In this document: positions 7,961 to 16,868 of the stretch, one piece after another
Position numbering within the stretch: the stretch's first letter is position 1
Layout: every line of letters begins with the position of its first letter
NCBI RefSeq assembly: GCF_017355835.1
Contig: NZ_JAFEWF010000005.1
Coordinates: 248,001-312,000, forward strand
Length of the DNA: 64,000 nt
Reading direction: 5' to 3'
Source: Desertivirga brevis
GTDB taxonomy: Bacteria; Bacteroidota; Bacteroidia; Sphingobacteriales; Sphingobacteriaceae
Program-made: the position numbers and the translations under genes
The notes under the pieces: model-generated
The model's database searches: none
Seen by the model: the letters and a program-made list of their open reading frames with translations, nothing else
Told to the model about the DNA's origin: nothing

Positions 7961-9466
7961 ATGAAAAGACAATTTTTTAGAGTACTATTCTCTGGGTTCC
8001 TATTGTGCTCCACTACTGGTCTAATGGCTCAAACCCAAACCAGAACACCTGATTTCTTCACTGGAAGCACACATGTAAAAAGCTTTATTCACGGGGGACA
8101 GGTAATACTTCTGTCGAGCGAAAATGATAAGCAGGTGAAAATCGTTAACTCCACACCCGGAATGAAAAAGAACTGGGAACAGACAATAGATGGATCTTTG
8201 ATGTTCGGTGCCAGTTTAGAGGATAAGATCCTGATTGTGGTGAGCACTGATTTTGCAGCAATGGTAGGTGGAAATAATAGTACATATAAGGCTGCTGTCT
8301 TGAATCCAAAGGATGGTAGGATTATAGCCGAAAAGGTCATTTATAATGGTAATAATGATTATGTTACCATCTCCGATTTTGCTGTTTCCAAAGGTAAAAA
8401 AACGTTTTCCTTGTTTGCACGCGAAACCAGCGTAAAGCGAAACGTAAAGGTGGCTCCCGGAGCAATTGGAGCAATCCTTGTGGCAAAGAAAATGGATAAT
8501 AATGCAAATATCATAAGGTCTTTTAGTGTTTCAACTTTTAACAGTAATCTGGAAATTACTGATAAGGTTTTCCCGGTATTGCCTAAAGGGGATTTTGTAG
8601 GTGCAGCAACTACCAACAATAATGATCTGTATGTTGCTGTTGCGGAGGATAAAAAAGGGGTAACTATCGCTAAGTACGAAGCAGGAAAAGATAAAGCAAC
8701 CGCCACAGTAGTAGAGCCGTTCAACCATTCGGCTGGCTTTCTGGGTACAGCGAAATTGAACGACTATTTATCTCTTATTACCGATACTCTACACAATAAT
8801 AGGGTATACCTTTCAGGAGCATTCAAAAACGATGATGAGTTTATCTGCATATTCAATAAATATGACTTCGGAACTAATCAGCACAACCGCTTTAAGAAAA
8901 GTTTCAGAAAAGCTGATCTGAAGGCGTTTGAAAAATCTTACACTCCTATAAATAAACAATTTGCTGATCTGGAGCTTGGAAGTGCTACAGGTGTTGAAGT
9001 TTTGGGTGTAATGTTTTCGGAAGATAAGTATTTGGTTGCCCTTGGAGATGTTCACTATGTGCCGTCTAGCCCAGGAAGCCGTTTGCCAGCAACGTACAAT
9101 GCAAATGGAATGCTTATCTATAATCTCGATGATAATTTAGTAGAAAAGTCTGTTTCTGCAATTCCAAGATCTTACGAAAATGTTCCCAGACCTTCGTTTA
9201 CCTCATATTATAAGGATAATGCCTGGTATTTGTTCGCTTCTGACGATTGGAGGGCGAAGTTTAGTGTAGCTAAGATCAACGCCACCACAGGGAAAGTGGA
9301 AGACCTTAAATTAATTGAGCCGGATAAGGCTGGTAAAGGTGATGTTGCCGAGCTAAGCGAAATGGTTATTACTGATAAATATCTGATTCTTCCAGTTAAA
9401 GATATTAAAATGTCTTTTAGTGCGAAGTTTAAATACGATGTGCATATGTACCAGATCAACTGGTAA
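7961..9466 (+). CDS. Exported protein of unknown function, propeller-like
   Basis: A 501-residue secreted or periplasmic protein with a signal peptide (residues about 1-23, ending GLMAQ). It is rich in short beta strands and repeated patterns such as LVALGDVHYV, GMLIYNLDDN and DNAWYLFASDDW, suggesting a beta-propeller. I do not recognise a family. Third and last gene of the run starting at 6317; a strong terminator follows 18 bases after the stop. Confidence 0.7.
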   Translation: MKRQFFRVLFSGFLLCSTTGLMAQTQTRTPDFFTGSTHVKSFIHGGQVILLSSENDKQVKIVNSTPGMKKNWEQTIDGSLMFGASLEDKILIVVSTDFAAMVGGNNSTYKAAVLNPKDGRIIAEKVIYNGNNDYVTISDFAVSKGKKTFSLFARETSVKRNVKVAPGAIGAILVAKKMDNNANIIRSFSVSTFNSNLEITDKVFPVLPKGDFVGAATTNNNDLYVAVAEDKKGVTIAKYEAGKDKATATVVEPFNHSAGFLGTAKLNDYLSLITDTLHNNRVYLSGAFKNDDEFICIFNKYDFGTNQHNRFKKSFRKADLKAFEKSYTPINKQFADLELGSATGVEVLGVMFSEDKYLVALGDVHYVPSSPGSRLPATYNANGMLIYNLDDNLVEKSVSAIPRSYENVPRPSFTSYYKDNAWYLFASDDWRAKFSVAKINATTGKVEDLKLIEPDKAGKGDVAELSEMVITDKYLILPVKDIKMSFSAKFKYDVHMYQINW

Positions 9467-9483
9467 TTATTAAACTAATAATG

Positions 9484-9526
9484 AAATAGAGCCTATAAAG
9501 ATGCACCATCTAAATAGGCTCTATTT
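9484..9526 (+). terminator. Terminator after the 6317-9466 gene run
   Basis: Perfect 13-base-pair stem: AAATAGAGCCTAT at 9484-9496 pairs with ATAGGCTCTATTT at 9514-9526, loop of 17 bases, followed by GATTTTG. The 3' T content is modest but the stem is strong. Confidence 0.75.
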
Positions 9527-9551
9527 GATTTTGCATCAGTGATTAGGAGTG

Positions 9552-9826
9552 TCACAGATAGCCGCCTAATCCTGGCTTACCCTCATCGTTGAGTATAACG
9601 AAGCCATCAATGATGATGGCTTGTATAAGTTCAAAATTAATTTTGTCAAGCAAGCTTAAGATGCCGGGTAGTTCGCGTTTGTAAAACTCTCCGGGGATAT
9701 ACTCTTGATCACAATCTAGAACCTCGATCAATGTGTCTACCGGTTCCTGATCTTCCCAGGTATTAAAACATAGACAAACAGTCCGGCTTTACTTTCATAG
9801 TAATAGCTGTCAAAGGCAAGTATCAT
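9552..9826 (-). pseudogene. nfi: Endonuclease V remnant, frameshifted and truncated
   Basis: From ATG at 9826 the minus strand reads MILAFDSYYYESKAGLFVYV, then runs out of frame to an early stop. Restoring one T in the homopolymer near 9762 gives FNTWEDQEPV, EYIPGEFYKRELPGILSLL and AIIIDGFVILNDEGKPGLGG, then a stop at 9552. These blocks match endonuclease V, which cuts DNA or RNA near inosine: the early Asp in LAFD, the EYxPGxFYxREL block and the IIxDG block. Intact proteins continue for about another 80-100 residues with the GVAK and late catalytic motifs, which are absent here. One frameshift plus loss of the C-terminal half indicates a dead gene. A single-base sequencing error could explain the frameshift but not the truncation. 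Confidence 0.8.
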
Positions 9827-9837
9827 TCTTCAATTAC

Positions 9838-10287
9838 TCATTTACTTTTTTTCTTCTTTAGAAACTTAACATCATCGCGAGCTTCTTCTTTGTTATAGTT
9901 TTCCGCCTTTGAACTAATAGCCTTAGATCTGGTACACATGCTGGTAGTGTAATTTTCGTCAGTGCCATTAGCAAAGATCAACCATTTTTCCCCTTCCTTT
10001 GGGGAGATGCCGCAAGCAGCCGACTCTGCCGGTGTTGATACTATAACAGGCCCAGATTGCCTATTGCCTTTAAAGTAATTAATGACTTTAACTGTGATCT
10101 TCTTTTTCATGCCATCGGTATCAACCTTAAGGATCTTGCCTTTAATGATCAGATCGTACTGACTGAATTGTTTATCGTCCATCTTACCTAAAGCCACGCA
10201 TTTACACGAGCTGGCAATTTTAGTGGTAAGAAGAAATAAAAATAGGAGGCAGTATTTAAAGGAGATGCACGTGATTTTGAAACCCAT
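9838..10287 (-). CDS. Secreted TIMP/netrin-like (NTR) domain protein
   Basis: A 149-residue exported protein. After a signal peptide of about 27 residues the mature chain begins with a Cys-x-Cys pair (SCKCVAL). This is followed by FSQYDLIIKGKILKV, VKVINYFKG, STPAESAACGISPKEGEKWLIFA and TTSMCTRSKAI. The order of an N-terminal CxC, a KG-containing strand, CG, a W-L-I-F strand and a late CT fits the tissue-inhibitor-of-metalloproteinase/netrin OB-fold found in bacterial secreted proteins. The tail is basic (FLKKKKSK). Ligand unknown. Lies alone, next to the endonuclease V remnant. Confidence 0.7.
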   Translation of the reverse strand: MGFKITCISFKYCLLFLFLLTTKIASSCKCVALGKMDDKQFSQYDLIIKGKILKVDTDGMKKKITVKVINYFKGNRQSGPVIVSTPAESAACGISPKEGEKWLIFANGTDENYTTSMCTRSKAISSKAENYNKEEARDDVKFLKKKKSK

Positions 10288-10378
10288 AAAAAGTTAATTT
10301 ATTTTTGTTATACTAAGCTCGTAAAAGAAAAGGATGATAATATTTTTTTCATGAAGGCATTTTGGAAAAGGCAATAGA

Positions 10379-11080
10379 TCAGTGGCATTCATAATTCAAA
10401 GCGAAACTGTAGCCCCCATTTTCCGCACTAACTATTCGGCCTTGGTCGTCCATTTGAAACTCATAAGGATGATTTCCAGGGAAGTCCCCATATTTAATTT
10501 CTGTTGGTAAGTTTGCTGGCATTTTACCATAATAATCAAGCAAATAAGGATTTACAACTTCCAATAGATTATATACAAGTCCATTTGGTAATTGCTGGTA
10601 AGCTTTGTTGGAGTACATTACTTGTTCTGGTACACCAACAGCATAACCATAATTACGATTTTTTTCGATCATATTACCATTAATCCAGGTATAGTTTAGG
10701 ATTTGATAGTTCTTTCCATCATTCATAACTTCCTTTACCAAATAACTATCAGGACTATATTCATATGTATAGAGCGCCCCTGTGTTGCTCTCGTCTGATA
10801 TTATTCTACCGCGATTATCAAGTTTAGATGTGAAAACAATATTGGTAGAAAGTCTCGTTTCAATAGAGTTCTGATTATAACTTATACTTATTTCTCCATT
10901 AGAAAACCGCACTCTTTTAAGCTTTTTATGCTCATCATAATAATAAGTTTCGAGCTTGGTGTCACTTAGAACATCTGTTTGCATAGAAACTGCCGCACAT
11001 CCTTCAAATTCAGGTTTATCTTTCTTACAGGCCGACAAAAAAACAAATAGGATTAGGCAAAGGTTTAAGAGTTTCATCAC
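10379..11080 (-). CDS. Lipoprotein with YD/RHS-like repeats
   Basis: A 233-residue lipoprotein with signal peptide and lipobox FLSAC followed by KKDK. The body carries weak YD-type repeat motifs (ETYYYDEHKKLKRVRFSNG, LDNRGRIISDESN, YTYEYSPDSYLVKEVM, QMDDQGRIVSAEN), as in the RHS-like DUF4595 lipoproteins of Bacteroidota. No enzyme motif. Monocistronic as far as spacing shows. Function unknown. Confidence 0.7.
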   Translation of the reverse strand: MMKLLNLCLILFVFLSACKKDKPEFEGCAAVSMQTDVLSDTKLETYYYDEHKKLKRVRFSNGEISISYNQNSIETRLSTNIVFTSKLDNRGRIISDESNTGALYTYEYSPDSYLVKEVMNDGKNYQILNYTWINGNMIEKNRNYGYAVGVPEQVMYSNKAYQQLPNGLVYNLLEVVNPYLLDYYGKMPANLPTEIKYGDFPGNHPYEFQMDDQGRIVSAENGGYSFALNYECH

Positions 11081-11286
11081 CCAAACCTAAATAATTAATA
11101 GATCCCAGTCAAGAAGAGGTGACCTTTTCTCAGTGTTCGCCTATCCAAAATATCTTTTTTTAGCCTTCAAACAGCTTCAAGGCCTATTTAAATTACTTAT
11201 ATAGCTGGTCCTAAGGACACAGCCGACATGCTCGTAATTCTTTATCCTGCTGGAACAATTAATAGGAAAACGTGTAATCGTAGAAT

Positions 11287-11724
11287 TTATGAAGATTGCT
11301 GACCCAATGCAACTAGAATGGCTCCGCCAAGCATTAATGCAACACCGGTAACCAGTTGCCAGGTCAATTTTTCGCGGAGAAAGATGACTGAGAAAATGAT
11401 TGCGAATACCAGGGATAGCCTTTCAAGAGCAGTTACATAAGAAGCTTTACCTGATTTGAGCGCATAATAGGAAAACAAAGTCGACAAAGTTGTTGCTATT
11501 CCTGCGGCTACCAGGAACATCCAGGCTTTTTTGTCAATGTCCTTAAGCATTCCGATGTTTCCCTGAAATGCTACTACTCCCCAGGTAATAGTCAGGATCA
11601 GCACCGCCTGGATGGCAAAAGCAAGACTTGAGTCTACATTCTTCAAACCCGCCTTAGTAAGTACAATTGTAATTGCAGCTGAGAAAGCTGCTAAAAGAGC
11701 GAACAATATCCACGATTGACCCAT
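11287..11724 (-). CDS. EamA-type transporter, single-domain (five helices)
   Basis: A 145-residue inner-membrane protein with five predicted helices and the EamA signature near its end (ALERLSLVFAIIFSVIFLREKLTWQLVTGVALMLGGAILVA). Full drug/metabolite transporters have ten helices in two EamA repeats; this is one repeat. Single-repeat members exist and probably work as dimers, so this need not be a truncation. No neighbour suggests a substrate. Confidence 0.8.
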   Translation of the reverse strand: MGQSWILFALLAAFSAAITIVLTKAGLKNVDSSLAFAIQAVLILTITWGVVAFQGNIGMLKDIDKKAWMFLVAAGIATTLSTLFSYYALKSGKASYVTALERLSLVFAIIFSVIFLREKLTWQLVTGVALMLGGAILVALGQQSS

Positions 11725-11870
11725 ATATCCCTTCTTAAAAAAATGGCAAAAAAGCCAATCTTTGGTGTTTTTGTATATCAGCTCTCTTAACCTCAGTTTA
11801 GTTCTTTAGTTTGCGAAAGTTTCATTTTCTACTGGGGATTATGAAAGGCGGTGATTATAATTTTCAAACA

Positions 11871-12320
11871 TCAATTGAGTGATAACTCCATTAATAAAAG
11901 AGGGTAGGGTTTTCCAAGTCCGTCCACTTCAACCCGGTCATACACTTGAAAACCCATCTTATGGTAAAAGGCAATAGCCCCAAGATTCTGTTCATTTACA
12001 TCTACTTTCTTCACACCATGAAAGTCAATAGCGAAACTTAGTAAAGCTTTACCAATTCCTTTCCCAAAAAACTTAGGCTTCACAAATAGCATCTCAACTT
12101 TATCTTCTGAAAAACCAATAAATCCTTGTATTTCGTTATCGTAATTCTTTACATAATAAAGCCTTAATTGTACTAAGTACTCGTTAAGAATCAATGGCTT
12201 GAAAAAGAGAATATCTTTTTCTGTAATGAAATCATGAGTTGCTCTTACCGAGGCTTCCCAAACTTCAGTTAATTCATTGTAATCGCAAGCACTAGCTTTG
12301 CTTATTCCACCTTTGGTCAT
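11871..12320 (-). CDS. GNAT family N-acetyltransferase
   Basis: A 149-residue acetyl-CoA-dependent acyltransferase. Motif A is visible as VEMLFVKPKFFGKGIGKALLSFAID, with the pyrophosphate-binding loop F-G-K-G-I-G-K-A. The following VDVNEQNLGAIAFYHKMGF matches motif B. Substrate cannot be inferred. Related by layout to the YhbS/PhnO-like single-domain enzymes. It sits 42 bases downstream of the GrpB gene on the same strand and may be co-transcribed. Confidence 0.85.
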   Translation of the reverse strand: MTKGGISKASACDYNELTEVWEASVRATHDFITEKDILFFKPLILNEYLVQLRLYYVKNYDNEIQGFIGFSEDKVEMLFVKPKFFGKGIGKALLSFAIDFHGVKKVDVNEQNLGAIAFYHKMGFQVYDRVEVDGLGKPYPLLLMELSLN

Positions 12321-12362
12321 GTTTTCTATGAGTTATAATAATGCTTAAGGGTCAAGTTGAAT

Positions 12363-12935
12363 CTATATCATTATATCAGAAGGAGGGATCTTCCAATTCA
12401 CTGAAGCTGCCCAGTGCTCTGCACCTGCCATTAAAACATCAAAAACAGGATCCTTAATATCGTAATAGGCTTTCATATCATGAGGGAAATACCTTGCTAA
12501 ACTAATCTTTACCGCCTCGTAGGCCTTTGCTGCAAAATCATCATTTCGCAGGTAATCGCGACAAAGCAAGGCATAGCGTTGATTGTATCTTCCAGATATT
12601 CTTACATGTAGGTTAACTGCAGGCTCAAGCATTTGAAAGAACCATTTCTGCAGTTCTGATGCTGGAAGGTGCGCGGCCCCCGCTGGCAGGTGATCACTAT
12701 TGATATGCTCCAGATTGTGGAAACCAAGCATTTCCAGTTCTTTTATGATCTTTGGATCAAATTTAGCCAGTGTCACCTGAATATCGATGACATCCTTCGC
12801 GCCAAGTTCACTAACGGCGGTAGAGCCTATGTGATGAATTCCTTTAATCGAACCGGTTAGGGTATCTTTAAGCCGGCTACCTAGTTTTTCAAACTCAACT
12901 TTCCATTGAGGTTTGTGTGGTACTATTTCTATCAT
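12363..12935 (-). CDS. GrpB family protein (nucleotidyltransferase-like)
   Basis: A 190-residue protein of the GrpB/YqkA family. It shows the family start IEIVPHKPQWKVEFEKLG, the IHHIGSTAVSELGAKDVIDIQV block (GSTAV-x-KDVIDI) and FRDYLR-like CRDYLRNDDFAAKAYE. The GS and D-x-D pattern is shared with the nucleotidyltransferase fold. Substrate and activity are not established for the family. Confidence 0.88.
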   Translation of the reverse strand: MIEIVPHKPQWKVEFEKLGSRLKDTLTGSIKGIHHIGSTAVSELGAKDVIDIQVTLAKFDPKIIKELEMLGFHNLEHINSDHLPAGAAHLPASELQKWFFQMLEPAVNLHVRISGRYNQRYALLCRDYLRNDDFAAKAYEAVKISLARYFPHDMKAYYDIKDPVFDVLMAGAEHWAASVNWKIPPSDIMI

Positions 12936-13284
12936 TGGTAATTACTACATATTTTCTTAAAGTGAACCAGAGCTTAGACTTACAAGCTGGTCTATTACTT
13001 ATATCTCCTTCAAGAATAATTCAAATGTGAAAAAATGAAATCACTTGAGAATAATCAGATTAAGGAAATTTGAACGTAACAGTTAAATGTAACACATAAA
13101 ATAAAGCTGTTCTGTGGCGGTCTGTCGACCATTTAACTCATGAACACTTTTTGTATCCTATATCGATATTTCACTGCTTTCTGTTACATTAGCGCGATTT
13201 TGACGTTAGCTACAACGTTCTAAATACGAGGAAATGCGTGTAGTCGGTAAAGAATAAAAGATAACATTAAAAGATATAACAGGT
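12936..13284. other. 349-base gap between divergent GrpB and map genes
   Basis: No gene, repeat or RNA recognised on either strand. Presumably it holds the divergent promoters; I found no convincing TTTG-N19-TAnnTTTG pair. Confidence 0.5.
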
Positions 13285-14049
13285 ATGTTAATTACGAATG
13301 AAACAGAGATGGAGGGTATGAAAAAGGCAAGTGATGCAGTGGCTTGCGCTTTAAAAGAAATGATAAAATACGCGCAGCCGGGTATCACAACAAAGCAGCT
13401 TGATGATTTTGGGGCGGGTATTCTTAAAGATTTTGGCGCTAATTCTGCTCCATTCATGGCTTATAAATTTCCAGGCTGGACATGCATTAGTGTCGACAAC
13501 GAATTTTGCCATGGTATCCCATCCGAAAAGAGGATACTTCAGAAAGGGGATTTAATCAACATCGATGTTTCAGCTGAACTTGACGGCTTTTACTCGGATA
13601 ATGGAGCTTCTTTTATTCTTGGTGAGGATCTAAAGCAACATCAAAAACTAGTTGAAGCTTCAAAACAAATTTTACGATTAGCGATCAACAGTATTAGAGG
13701 AGGGGTTAAAATTTCTGATGTTGGCTTATTAATTGAAACTGAAGCAAAGAAACGCGGCTATAAAGTTATTAAGAATTTAACGGGTCATGGAGTAGGGAGA
13801 AGCCTTCACGAAGAACCAAATGAAATAGCTAATTATAAAGACCGCTTTAACCAGACCAGGTTCAAAAAGAACAGCGTGGTGGCAATAGAAACCTTCATAT
13901 CGACAACGTCAACAATTGCCGAAACTCTAAGTGACGGCTGGACTATGGTTGGAAACAAAGGAGGCTATATGGCACAGCACGAGCATACCATTATGGTAAC
14001 AGAAGGTAAGCCAATTATATTAACGGAAAAAAATGAGATCTGGAGTTAG
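13285..14049 (+). CDS. map: Type I methionine aminopeptidase
   Basis: A 254-residue cytosolic metalloenzyme that removes the initiator methionine from nascent proteins. All five metal ligands are present: Asp94 (INIDVS), Asp105 (GFYSDNG), His168 (LTGHGVG), Glu202 (IETF) and Glu233 (QHEHT). His76 (CHGIP) and His175 complete the active site. Length is normal and there is no N-terminal zinc-finger extension. It is not next to ribosomal protein or translation genes, so it may be a second map copy; Bacteroidota often carry more than one. Confidence 0.93.
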   Translation: MLITNETEMEGMKKASDAVACALKEMIKYAQPGITTKQLDDFGAGILKDFGANSAPFMAYKFPGWTCISVDNEFCHGIPSEKRILQKGDLINIDVSAELDGFYSDNGASFILGEDLKQHQKLVEASKQILRLAINSIRGGVKISDVGLLIETEAKKRGYKVIKNLTGHGVGRSLHEEPNEIANYKDRFNQTRFKKNSVVAIETFISTTSTIAETLSDGWTMVGNKGGYMAQHEHTIMVTEGKPIILTEKNEIWS

Positions 14050-14059
14050 TGACCTGGAG

Positions 14060-14092
14060 AACCAGCAGGGATACCTTAATCCTTCGCTGGTT
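14060..14092. terminator. Hairpin between converging map and DUF1456 genes
   Basis: AACCAGC at 14060-14066 pairs with GCTGGTT at 14086-14092, with further pairing inside (GGGAT against ATCC). It overlaps the DUF1456 stop codon. No clean T run follows on either strand, so termination is only a suggestion. Confidence 0.35.
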
Positions 14093-14306
14093 TCGGTCCT
14101 CTGTTATGAATTATAAGCCCATTTAAAAAATTTCGCAAAATCTGATCGCCACAAGGTTTAAAGTTGGGGTGATCTTCACTGCGAAAAATAGCACTAAGTT
14201 CTGTTTTGGTGATCCGGAAGTCTACTAGTTTTAAAACGTTGATAATATCATCATCCGTAAATTTCATAGCTACCCGAAGCTTCTTCATTATATCATTATT
14301 GGTCAT
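14076..14306 (-). CDS. DUF1456 (YehS-like) protein, single repeat
   Basis: A 76-residue cytosolic protein matching the DUF1456 repeat: MTNNDIMKKLRVAMKFTDDD, then VLKLVDFRITKTELSAIFR, CGDQILRNFLNGLI and a basic end RGPKP. E. coli YehS has two such repeats in about 156 residues; here there is only one. The ending is a clean RGPKPAKD tail rather than a broken frame. Lies 16 bases downstream of the helicase gene, probably in one transcript. Confidence 0.8.
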   Translation of the reverse strand: MTNNDIMKKLRVAMKFTDDDIINVLKLVDFRITKTELSAIFRSEDHPNFKPCGDQILRNFLNGLIIHNRGPKPAKD

Positions 14307-14322
14307 CGCTTACATGCTTGAA

Positions 14323-15624
14323 TTAGATGGAAACCTCTATTTTAACTTTCTTGTTTTTGATCTTTTCAGTCTTAAGTAGCTGCGCGGTCTTTTCAATTAA
14401 GCTGCGTTTTACGGCAACATAGGAAGAATAATCGAGCACCTCTATCAACCCAATTTCATCTCTTTCAAGACCACCTTTCTTTGCCAGCAGACCTACAATA
14501 TCGATCTTATTTATTTTATCTTTCTTTCCTGCAGCGATATATAGGGTTGCCCACTCGGAAGGTTGTGGCACTATTGGCCGCTTAGGTAATTGTTCAGGTT
14601 CGGGCAGTTCGTTGAGGTAAACCGGGTTCTCGTCCTTAGTCAATAGGAGATAAGAAGTTCCTTTTGCATGCATACGTGCTGTACGTCCATTGCGGTGGGT
14701 GAAGGCCTCTTCGTTATGCGGTAATTGATAATGCACCACATTCTCGATCTCAGGAATATCTAATCCGCGGGATGCCAGATCGGTAGTTATGAGTATCTTG
14801 TGACTTCCATTCCTAAATTTTAGTAATGCACGCTCCCGGTCATCCTGTTCCATCCCGCCATGGAAGATTCCATGAGGCAAGCCCATATTCCAGAGCAATT
14901 CGCTGATCCGTTCTACGGCCTCGCGGTGGTTACAGAAAACCAATGTTGAATGGTTGCCTATCTTGCATATTAAACCGAAGAGCGCTTCAAGTTTATCCTC
15001 AGCTTCGCATATCACTACCTTTTGCAATAAATCGGGCGTTGCAGCGACATTACCAAGGTAATCAAGAACTGCAGGATCCTTTATCCCTGTAAAGGCTGGT
15101 ATCTGGTCCATTTGGGTAGCCGAAGTTAGCATACGCTTAGTAACAGCAGGCATTTGCCGGATAATGAACTCCATATCCTCCTGGAAACCATATTCCAAAG
15201 CTTTATCGAATTCATCAAGAATTAAGGTATGAACTGCAGTGCTATCAAAACTCTTTCTGCGGAGGTGATGAGCAATTCGTCCAGGCGTTCCAATCAATAC
15301 CGCTGGGGGCTCAGTAAAATTGTTCCGCTCAATTTTTACGGAATGCCCACCATAGCAGCAGTTCACTTTAAATCCACTACCAATGGTTCTGAAAACTTGC
15401 TCGATCTGTAAAGCTAATTCGCGTGACGGTACCAGAATTAAGCACTGAACTGTTTTTATATTGCTATCTAACAAGCCAAGTAATGGCAACAGGAAGCCCA
15501 GGGTTTTGCCGGATCCTGTTGGAGCAAGCAGGACTATATCGCTCTTTTTGGCTGCACTAAGAGATGCTTGTTGGATTTCATTCAGTGCATTTATTTTAAG
15601 ATTTTCGAGGGCTTGCTTGATCAT
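14323..15624 (-). CDS. DEAD-box RNA helicase, DbpA-like
   Basis: A 433-residue ATP-dependent RNA helicase. Motif I is APTGSGKT (34-41), motif Ia VPSREL, motif II DEFD (137-140) in place of DEAD, motif III SAT (168-170), and late motifs TDLASRGLDIPEI and HRNGRTARM. Residues about 355-433 are a DbpA-type RNA-binding domain (IAAGKKDKINKIDIVGLLAKKGGL, LIEVLDYSSYVAVKRS). DbpA binds 23S rRNA hairpin 92 during ribosome assembly, so a similar role is likely. DEFD is an uncommon spelling of motif II but keeps both acidic residues. Confidence 0.9.
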   Translation of the reverse strand: MIKQALENLKINALNEIQQASLSAAKKSDIVLLAPTGSGKTLGFLLPLLGLLDSNIKTVQCLILVPSRELALQIEQVFRTIGSGFKVNCCYGGHSVKIERNNFTEPPAVLIGTPGRIAHHLRRKSFDSTAVHTLILDEFDKALEYGFQEDMEFIIRQMPAVTKRMLTSATQMDQIPAFTGIKDPAVLDYLGNVAATPDLLQKVVICEAEDKLEALFGLICKIGNHSTLVFCNHREAVERISELLWNMGLPHGIFHGGMEQDDRERALLKFRNGSHKILITTDLASRGLDIPEIENVVHYQLPHNEEAFTHRNGRTARMHAKGTSYLLLTKDENPVYLNELPEPEQLPKRPIVPQPSEWATLYIAAGKKDKINKIDIVGLLAKKGGLERDEIGLIEVLDYSSYVAVKRSLIEKTAQLLKTEKIKNKKVKIEVSI

Positions 15625-15681
15625 TAATTTGGGATTCGGATAAAGATAGCTTTATTTTTAACTTACTTGGTTTCCACAGTT

Positions 15682-16812
15682 TTATTTCAGCTCCTTCCAC
15701 CATTCCTTAAATACCTGCTTTTCATTATCCATCCACACAACTTCGCCAATTAAGGGAGTTACCAGAGGAATATCTTGAGCTTTAGCAATACGCGAAACCT
15801 CTATAAGTGGCCCATCCCAACTATGCAGGGCCAGCGAGAACTTACTGGAGTGAACCGGCATAATACGTTTCGCATTCAGGTCTTTACCTGCTTTCACTAC
15901 TTCTTCCGGAAGGCAGTGGATCGCATGCCAAGCCAGGTTGTATTGTCCGTTTTCCAGTATGGCGAGATCAATGTCGCCGAAACGTCTGCCGATAGCCGCA
16001 AAATGAGTATCGTAACCACTATCGCCTCCAACAAAAACTTTCGTATTTGAGGTTTCAAGTAGATATGACATCCAAAGAGTATTGTTCCTTTTGAAGGTTC
16101 GACCACTAAAATGCCGGGCCGGTAGGGTATGAACTTTGAACTTATCGTTTAGTGTGATGGTTTCATTCCAGTCGTGCTCAGAAATAATTTCGGGAGCGTA
16201 ACCCCAGTGTTCAAAATGCTCCCCAACTCCTAAACCACAGATCACCTTTTTTACTTTGCCTTTAAGATCTTTGATGGTTAGGTAGTCGAGATGATCATAG
16301 TGATCGTGACTTATAAGAAGTACGTCAATCTCTTGAAAATCATTAACCCCGTAAGTATTTGCTCCGTCAAATGCACGTGTTGTAGAGGGAACAGGAGAGG
16401 CATTACCGCTAAATACCGGGTCGACGAGGATCTTTAAACCATCTAATTGCATATAGTACGAAGAGTGACCAAACCAAACTACTACATTACTATCAACAGG
16501 TAGACTTTTAAGGTCTGTTTTTACATAGGGTAAAGGTTTAGCAGGTTTTTGGCGGGGATTCGACTTGAAGAAAAAGTCAAACATTACAGACGTCATTGAA
16601 TAGCCTTCTGTAAGCGTCGGGGTATGACTAAAATTATGAAATACTCCGTCTCTAAAATGTTTCGACTGTTTCATTCGCTCGAGACGTTTACCTGAAGCTG
16701 CCTTTCCAAATTGAGGTTGCTGAAGAAATATAAATGTTGCAAGTGCAAGTAAAACTGCCAGAGATATCAGGGTGATCATACCGTATTTTAATATATTAAG
16801 AAATCGTTTCAT
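15682..16812 (-). CDS. Membrane-anchored metallo-beta-lactamase-fold hydrolase
   Basis: A 376-residue protein with one N-terminal helix (residues about 11-31) and a metallo-beta-lactamase domain. The metal motif is HDHYDH (169-174), with later ligands in LPARHFSGR, VFVGGDSGYD and MPVHSSKF. WFGHSSYYMQLDGLKILVDPVF is typical of the UlaG/NAPE-PLD-like branch, which includes lipid phosphodiesterases. The substrate may therefore be a membrane lipid, by inference only. It lies downstream of a TetR regulator on the same strand, and a TetR-like operator sits just before its start. Confidence 0.85.
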   Translation of the reverse strand: MKRFLNILKYGMITLISLAVLLALATFIFLQQPQFGKAASGKRLERMKQSKHFRDGVFHNFSHTPTLTEGYSMTSVMFDFFFKSNPRQKPAKPLPYVKTDLKSLPVDSNVVVWFGHSSYYMQLDGLKILVDPVFSGNASPVPSTTRAFDGANTYGVNDFQEIDVLLISHDHYDHLDYLTIKDLKGKVKKVICGLGVGEHFEHWGYAPEIISEHDWNETITLNDKFKVHTLPARHFSGRTFKRNNTLWMSYLLETSNTKVFVGGDSGYDTHFAAIGRRFGDIDLAILENGQYNLAWHAIHCLPEEVVKAGKDLNAKRIMPVHSSKFSLALHSWDGPLIEVSRIAKAQDIPLVTPLIGEVVWMDNEKQVFKEWWKELK

Positions 16813-16837
16813 CTATTACTACTATAACCTTTGGACT

Positions 16838-16849
16838 GAATGTTCATTC
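16838..16849. promoter_or_regulatory. TetR operator candidate before the hydrolase gene
   Basis: GAATGTTCATTC (minus strand GAATGAACATTC) has the form GAAT-N4-ATTC, the same as the core of the inverted repeat in the TetR promoter at 17444-17461. It is 26-37 bases upstream of the hydrolase start codon. Confidence 0.55.
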
Positions 16850-16868
16850 CATTTGTTACTAAAAATTT

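Larger units (their letters stand above)
9467..9837. other. 371-base interval: terminator plus endonuclease V remnant
   Basis: No intact gene. It holds the terminator at 9484-9526 and the frameshifted endonuclease V remnant at 9552-9826, both listed separately. Confidence 0.7.

Noticed and set aside
8359..8728. Two minus-strand frames antisense to the 7961 gene
   Set aside because: Low complexity, no recognisable motif, overlapped by a well-formed exported protein.
11287..11724. EamA protein as a truncated pseudogene
   Set aside because: The frame has a normal start and stop, five intact helices and the signature; single-repeat members are known.
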